Shown piece after piece: positions 57,567-64,000 of a stretch of DNA of 64,000 nt. Positions within the stretch are counted from its first letter, which is position 1, and every line of letters starts with the position of its first letter. Below the pieces are notes generated by a model that saw only the letters and a program-made list of their open reading frames with translations, had not been told where the DNA came from and did no database searches. Position numbers and translations under genes: made by a program. This DNA comes from Acorus gramineus (lineage: Eukaryota > Streptophyta > Magnoliopsida > Acorales > Acoraceae): positions 11,893,571-11,957,570 of the forward strand of contig CM060850.1 of the NCBI GenBank assembly GCA_030737835.1, read 5' to 3'.

Positions 57567-58258
57567 TATAACCCTCTGTTTGAATAACATAAATAGAAAT
57601 GAAATAATAGTGGAAAAGTGGAATAAGGGAAGAAAAAAATTATTTGGATTTGGGAGAATAATGTTATCTTAGAATAGTGGGGAATAAGATGGTATAGTTA
57701 GTTCACGTCCTATCCCCCAATTGGATTATTTTATAAATCTTTATCTATTTTTTTATTTACATTTTATCTAAAACTTATATATGATTAATCAAACAATAAA
57801 AGCTTCATTATTAGAATTTTCAACTAGAATAATTAAATACATAAAAAAAAATAATTTATTTTATTAACATAGCTATTTAAGTATTTGTCAGAGAAGGTCA
57901 CTGAAACTTATATAGAATACAAAATACGACAATCAGTACCAACAATTTATGCTCGCCGCTGACATTAATTAACGTATGAGGGTTTCATCATGATTTGAAT
58001 TTTAATGGGTATCTTTGCATATGTTATATGTTTTAATGGATGGATTCTTGGGATACATCATACATGCAAACTTTTATAATGAACATAAATCTATGCTTCT
58101 CACACACAATTTAACAAATTCAGTAAAGATGCCACTAATTTTTATCAAAAAAATCAATTAAAATAAAAGCACATATTATATACATGTGTCTGTGTTAATT
58201 TAAATTGTGATTTTCATGTTGAAAAGCACATAAACACACACACAGTGACACACACGCA

Positions 58259-58289
<31 letters not shown>

Positions 58290-59405
58290 TAAATAAAAAA
58301 AATTAAACACAAAAGAGAATCCTTTAAGGTAGTTGATTTATAGATCTAGTTGGTACATTGATCCACATCCAGGTCAAGCCAATAAACACATGAGGTTAAG
58401 TTTCTTATTTTACTTTCATTTTAGAGTTTTCAGAGTCTATGAGTTCAAACTTGATTGTTGTGTTTGATAAACTAAATGTGTGTGACAGATATATGGGTAT
58501 GACTTTAAAAATAACATGCATAAATAAGAAATGTTTGTTTTTATACAAAGCTAAAACATGAGGCATTCTCTAAAAACTTCACATACATTATTCATGTATT
58601 GTGATAGGCAGAGTTCAACCGAGTTAGGCAACCAACCACTGTTGTTGTTGTCACAATCTTTTCACCTCCTCATTTTCCTAAATTAGTTGCAAAGACAACC
58701 TCAATAAAGAGACACTCCTTAATTCCTTATATTACTTAAACACCCATACACACTTATGGGCTCCATTAAAATTAAATCCATTAAATCCCTAATATAACCT
58801 TATAGCATATTAGATGACATCCTTTTTTGTTGAACATTTTGATGTATATAGTGGACCACACACCAAATTGAACAATTGTAGGAAAAATCATAATAAAGTT
58901 CAATAAACACAGGACAACAATAGATGCAGTATTCTTTACATGTAGTTTCATTTATAATATTTTTTTTTCTAATAAGATATATATTTTATTAGATGTAGAC
59001 ATGATTTTATTTTTATTTATTTTATAAAAAAAAGAGTGCATTCAATTTATTGCAGTTTGTATTTCATTTTTGAATATATATTTCTAAAAAAATAAAAAAT
59101 AAAACATGCACCATCTGTAAGTGTGATTGTTTAGAGGGATACATGATAATCCATTAAATAAGGTGAAATCCAATAATTTTTATCAGAAAATAAAAAAATA
59201 AAATAAAATGACATAATTGAACAAATATAATTACGTGTGGCATGGCCATGCAAAAGACCTATCTCAAAAAATTAACTGAGACAATGGGATTAATTTTAAG
59301 AAGTCCATTTTTAGCAAAACCAACCTCCAAGGGTGTCCATTTTTGTAACTCCACCACCCAACATTGATTTAATATCTAACTTTTCTTTGTCATCACTCAT
59401 GCCCT
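57567..59405. other. Gene-poor region upstream of the Ole e 1-like gene
   Basis: No gene is seen. About 58,940-59,130 is a degraded GTTACACTCA-family piece. Confidence 0.45.
58232..58289. repeat. Palindromic (CA)n-(TG)n microsatellite
   Basis: A CA-rich run passes through CACACGTGTG at about 58,255-58,266 into an uninterrupted GT run, so the two halves are complementary. Confidence 0.85.
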
Positions 59406-59412
59406 TATAAAA
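59406..59412 (+). promoter_or_regulatory. TATA box of the Ole e 1-like gene
   Basis: TATAAAA, 120 bases before the ATG. A start near 59,437 would give a leader of about 90 bases. Confidence 0.5.
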
Positions 59413-59525
59413 ACTGTTGCAACTTCCATTCTCAATTTAAACGCAACCAAAAGAATGCAAAGCAACTAAACAACAACAATAGACAAATTGAGGTTTAGAA
59501 AGGCAAAAAAAAGAAAAGACTAGAC

Positions 59526-62500
59526 ATGAAAGAATTCCAAGGCTCCTCCCTCTCCATTGTATTACTATCATTCTTCTTCCTCTTCTCCTCCATGCAATCC
59601 TCCTCAACATCTGCCTCAACAGATGCAATGCCTCTGCAACTCTCTCGTTCGGAGCTCGTAAAGATCGCTGGATACGGGGAGGAGAGGCTGTCGTCAGTGC
59701 TGGTGACCGGGACAGTCCTCTGCGAGTCGTGCTCTGATGAACGCATGTCGGTCTCTCACACATTGTATGTTTCAGGTATGTGTAATTCATGTATCCATAT
59801 ATAACTCTCTATATATGATATGTTTGCTATGTTTGTGTCTTTAAGGAGTTCTGTTTGTATTTACATATGCATGTGTGGTTTCATTGATATTGACAAATCA
59901 AGATAATATACTTCATTAGAACCTTTAATTTGCATGTGTTTAGTTGTTTAGTTGGCTTGTTGAAAATTTCTTGTTTAGTCACAACCAAAAATCAGGTAAA
60001 CCCTATGGCGACGGATATAGTCCGCCGTGGAAAGTTAACATTCTTGCTGTGAGTGAATTTAGGCCGCCTTTAAATATGAGTATTTTTAGAGATTCTGCTT
60101 TTGCAACCAAATTCCTCAACACTCACCGCTCAGTTTTTAAAGAAACTGAAAATAATTTTTAATTCTAGAAACAACTTTTTAGAAATCAATCAAATTAAAG
60201 CGCTTTCTAATAAGCTATTTTTAAAAGTCGTTTTAAATGAAAAACTATTTTGCAATTAAACCTAGTTTCTAAACACAGCCTTAATATTGTTTGTTTTAGG
60301 CCGCTTGCTTTCATGCTAGATTTGCATATTGAATGCCCAAGAAGAGATGCTAATTAAAAGGGACAATTTTATCTAATTCCTTGTAAACTTTCTAAAATAG
60401 GGATAACCCAAATTTTTTATTAGGAAATCGAAGTAATCCCTTGCGAAGTAGTATTTTATTTAAGCTTTGAAGCCCTCTCTTTGCATTGTTAGTATATTTA
60501 CATAATATTCTATCCAATGGAGTTACCAATTTCCTATAATTATGAAGCATTATTACCTGTAAAAGTACAAGAAAATCCAAATAATATATCAAATTCTAAT
60601 CTTATGTGGACACTAGGCCATGACATCTATAGAGGTAAATCTCAACAACTGTAGAATAATAAAGAGAAAACTACATGAAAGTAAATGCAGATTTATGTGG
60701 CTCGGTAAAATTTGTCTACATCCACTAAGGAGAGCAAGAAATAATTCACTTTATATAGTAATTGGATTACAAAATCTTTCAACCTCTCCGTCCTCAACAT
60801 CGCCCCTTTCTCTCAAAAAAAAAAAAAAACCTATACACGTACGAGTGTTTCTCGTTGGAAAATAAAATAATTTTATCCCTAATAAGGAAGATATCATATA
60901 AATAGGATAAAAATGAGAAAAATTATGAAATACCCCCGTAGCCTCCTAACCCCGCGAGAAATTGGTGCGATCCTAGACCTCCATGAACAGATCTTTCATG
61001 CTAGAGAGCAGGACATCTCACAACATCTTAATACCCTTATCCTAATTAGAAAGACAAATTTACACAAAGAGGTAGAAAATTAAGAAAACTTTCTTCTCTT
61101 GATTAGTTTTAATCATAGTTCAACAAAAAATTATGATGGCAATTATGAAAAATTGTTGAAACTTTGTAGGGGTTATATATAGATTTCATAATTATACAGG
61201 GGGTTTTTCATAATTAATTTAAGACATGGCGTGCCGTAGTTTCTATAACAAAGAAAGCCAAAAATGTGTAAATGGAAGCTACATGAACTAGTTAAGGATG
61301 GCCACCTAACATGTAGTTTCACTTGAGATAAAATATTAGGGTTATGTTATCTGCCCTATCTAACAATTCTTCTTCTGCATGTATCCAACCTTAGCTTTGT
61401 CACATACACTATATATATATATATATCATTTAAATAAATTCAGGGTCTTGGAATTATGCGTTTACATGTATATCAATGTATGTGCTCTATTTTGAAATTT
61501 GAAGCATGCATGAATTTTGCTTTGGTTTTCATGGTTTTGCAAACTGAAATTTTGCTAGCTAGACCTCTTAATTAACCAACGGTTTTGATTTGACTTTGGA
61601 TCAAGTCATCAGTTTAAGAATTAATGTTACTTTTTTAAAGGAGGAATCGAGACCAATGGTTTTATATAAAGCTTAATTAGGTAAAATAAACATTTCGTTA
61701 AGAGAAGTTTGAAAGTTAAACCCTGAAGTAAGGGGAAAAAAAAAACTGTCTTAGTTAGAAAAGTTTGATTAATGTAATGTAATATATATAATATATATTC
61801 AACTAGTGTTTTAAATCAAACTTAGCACAACTGATTTTGGTGTATCCATATTGGTTGTCCTTCTAGTAACCTTAATATTACTCAACAAGGGCAATTGTTC
61901 CCAACTCCGATTCAAACATAGATGTTGCTTAGGGGAGTATATATAATATATGCACGTATCTATGAATTGAAATCCTTCAAAGCAAGACATGCATTACCAA
62001 AAGTAAAAAATGTTAAACTAACATATATATGAATATAAACTCTTGTCATAGTGACTTGAGACTTGTGTGTGAGTAAAACACCTGTTAGATATTCGTTGCA
62101 CTATTAAATTGAAAACATGTAAATTAATCCCAATAATTTGTTCATATTAAATATTAAAAAATCAATTTATTAATTTTTTTTTTCTATTATATGAAGCTAT
62201 AAACTTATGCTTATTTGGTTGATACATAATTTTTGTAATCAAGACATTTTGAAAATTATATTACATAACAACAACAAAAATTAACGTATACAACAATATA
62301 TATGTATCTATATTTTTTGCGCACACAATCTTTTTTCTGCTCCACCTCTTTTCTCATTTCTTTTCCCCAATTTGCAGATATTTGAGTTTGGTTCGATTTT
62401 TAATATTCTCTAACTCAAATTCTTTATCGTTATTATTTTAAAAGCATTTATAGATTCAATCCTAGTTTTATCTTGTTTTAATGAACACACCAAGTATTAT

Positions 62501-63479
62501 AATTCATTTGGAAGATATATGGGACATAAATTTCAAATAATTTATTTTGATAGAAAAACCTTGAAACAATGTCTAGGTAGACCTCCCATCTACCTAAGCA
62601 TATTCATCTATCGGTGCCCCATGTTTGCTTTAATTTTTTTGCGCTGTTTGGTTTTGTTGTGCTTCCTTTTCATCTTTATTTCCTCTCTCCTCAATTCAGA
62701 CTTCTTTTTTTTAGTGAAATGGTAGACAACTTGTCTCAAATTTTATTGATAAAAGAAAGGTAATGTCCAAAGCATATAAGATAAGAAAAAAGAAGAGGAG
62801 CTAAAACAAAAGAAAAATGAATTAAGTAAAAGAGATATCTACAAAATCCCCGAGGGCCAACCCTCCCCAACCTACTCCATGATTGTGAGACGACCACCTG
62901 AAAATGCCACACCCCAATTCAAGACTTGTATTCTCACACTTTGTTTCAAATAAAAGTAACTGAGATAAGAATCTACCTGAATTCACAAAAGCTAATTGTT
63001 TCTATGTAGTTTCATATATCAGACAAAGAACACGACACGACCATCCAACCAACACCTCCATCACCAAAAAAGAAAAAAAAACCATCAAACAAACTGCCAA
63101 GATTACCAAACCCTAATATGCATGCCAATGTTTGACAATTTTAGGTGCATCTGTGGCCGTCGAATGCAAGGCCGAGGGCAAGCTCAGAATTCCGACAACG
63201 ACGACCGACGAGTACGGTGACTTCATCGTGGACCTCCCATCTCGCCTCCACGCAGTACCGAGACTTGATAAATCGTGCGTGGTCCGCGTCATTCAACTAC
63301 CAGAAAACTCTGCATGTAAGCGCGCTAGGGTTGACCGGATGAAAAAGATCCGACTTTCGTCGGTCGGGAATGGAATCCGGGTCTACACGGCTGGAACGAT
63401 CAAGTTCCGGCGCCGGTCTAGGGTTCGGGGTGGTTGTTTGAGGAGGAGCTTCAGCAATGCCATTGAGAGCCTGTGGTGA
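59526..63479 (+). CDS. Pollen Ole e 1-like secreted protein, two exons
   Basis: Exons 59,526-59,775 and 63,145-63,479 join in phase 1 (TTTCAG|GTATG ... TTTTAG|GTGCA), giving 194 residues. Seen: an N-terminal signal peptide (hydrophobic IVLLSFFFLF, about 10-20), VLVTGTVLCESCS, then SGASVAVECK across the junction and TDEYGDFIVDLPS, the Ole e 1-like domain pattern. Six Cys lie at 66, 69, 91, 128, 141 and 181, the number expected for the family's disulfides. The C-terminus is Arg/Lys-rich. Family members are secreted to the cell wall or apoplast; some are pollen allergens, others act in roots or general wall structure, and this sequence does not tell which. Coding parts are much richer in GC than the intron. 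The intron of 3,369 bases is long for this family. Confidence 0.85.
59776..63144. other. Intron of the Ole e 1-like gene
   Basis: AT-rich. About 60,620-60,860 carries an LTR-like zone (TTATGTGGCTCGG, TTTGTCTACATCCACTA) of the same type as 35.6-36.1 kb. Short TA-rich microsatellites lie near 61,410 and 61,785. No other gene is seen. Confidence 0.5.
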
Positions 63480-64000
63480 GTGGGAGTAGTGAAGCGAGGG
63501 CACAAAAAGGTCAGCAGCAAATGTGTGTGGAGCCATTCATGGGGTTGTATGATTTCATGTATACCTGAACAAGGTTTATATTTATTTTTTTAAGGAACAA
63601 TTATATCAATGTTACAATTATACGTGTATTATATATGGAAAATGTTAGACACGGTATTCTTTACGGTTCAAAACGTAAACCACACATATTTATATTTTTT
63701 AAAAACTAATAAACATCATCTAACGATATATGTGCTTTAATGAAAAGTGTATATCGCTACATATCGAATTGAATGAATTTATTTTTAGTAAATATGAAAA
63801 AAAAATTAAAAATATAAATATATACATCGCCTATCGGTGCATGTACTTCACTGGATATTTAATGATGCATAAGATACTGTATTTTAAATTATAAAAATGA
63901 CCTAGTGTAACTTATATATAGATAAGCATGGTTGGTATTTAGTTGTAATCTTTGTATGCATAAGGGGGCATTCCTTCGTGTAATTGTATACAAATTAAGT
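63480..64000. other. 3' flank of the Ole e 1-like gene to the window end
   Basis: Probable 3' UTR, followed by the MITE listed separately. No further gene. Confidence 0.5.
63643..63911. mobile_element. 269-bp MITE, same family as in the DEK intron
   Basis: Begins GTTAGACACGG and ends CTAGTGTAAC. The length equals that of the 15.4-kb copy, and internal blocks (CATCATCTAACGATATATG, CTTTAATGAAAAGTG) occur in the same order. Confidence 0.6.

Overview
The window is nuclear DNA of a flowering plant, probably a eudicot. The base composition is AT-rich, coding islands are sparse, genes carry long GT-AG introns, and the families present are typical of plants: an F-box-associated protein, a DEK chromatin protein, a pollen Ole e 1-like secreted protein, WRKY and FAR1-like relics. 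Between them lies a dense layer of degenerate transposons (Mutator-like, hAT, Tourist, LINE, SINE, Ty1-copia, foldback elements and MITEs). No tRNA, rRNA or CRISPR structure was recognised. The species cannot be told from the sequence.

Layout. 0-3.3 kb: 3' part of an F-box-associated gene followed by a decayed PIF1-helicase fragment. 3.3-4.2 kb: a small intact reading frame resembling the C-lobe of a STE20/OSR1-type kinase, with its own TATA box. 4.7-8.0 kb: a roughly 430-bp monomer repeated and split by two insertions. 8.2-8.5 kb: an orphan first exon of a group I WRKY factor on the minus strand. 9.3-9.9 kb: LINE relic. 10.6-11.3 kb: a dispersed repeat shared with 28.1-28.7 kb. 11.5-13.8 kb: a second, broken copy of the F-box/PIF1 block, ending next to the 3' end of the DEK gene.

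14.2-24.6 kb: a minus-strand DEK-domain gene for which eleven coding exons can be joined by eye into one 703-codon frame. Its 4.2-kb second intron has collected a 480-bp Mutator-like element with perfect 9-bp target duplications, a LINE 3' end and tandem repeats. 25.85-27.9 kb: a 2,058-bp Mutator-like element, again with perfect 9-bp duplications. 28.8-31.1 kb: a broken hAT transposase. 32.2-32.7 kb: an intact small membrane-protein gene on the minus strand. 36-38 kb: a Tourist-like MITE and a long inverted-repeat element. 39.3-39.9 kb: FAR1-like relic. 40.0-45.65 kb: a Ty1-copia element on the minus strand with both LTRs and a GTGTG target duplication; gag, protease and integrase are not visible, and its leader carries a 12-unit array of quasi-palindromes.

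46-59 kb is gene-poor: MITE families, a SINE whose head is duplicated around a GC-rich insert inside an 18-bp target duplication, and a 963-bp foldback element. 59.5-63.5 kb: a two-exon Ole e 1-like gene with a 3.4-kb intron. The genes belong to unrelated processes (protein turnover, kinase signalling, chromatin, cell wall/secretion), so no shared pathway is implied. The main theme is how transposition and local duplication have reshaped a plant gene neighbourhood.
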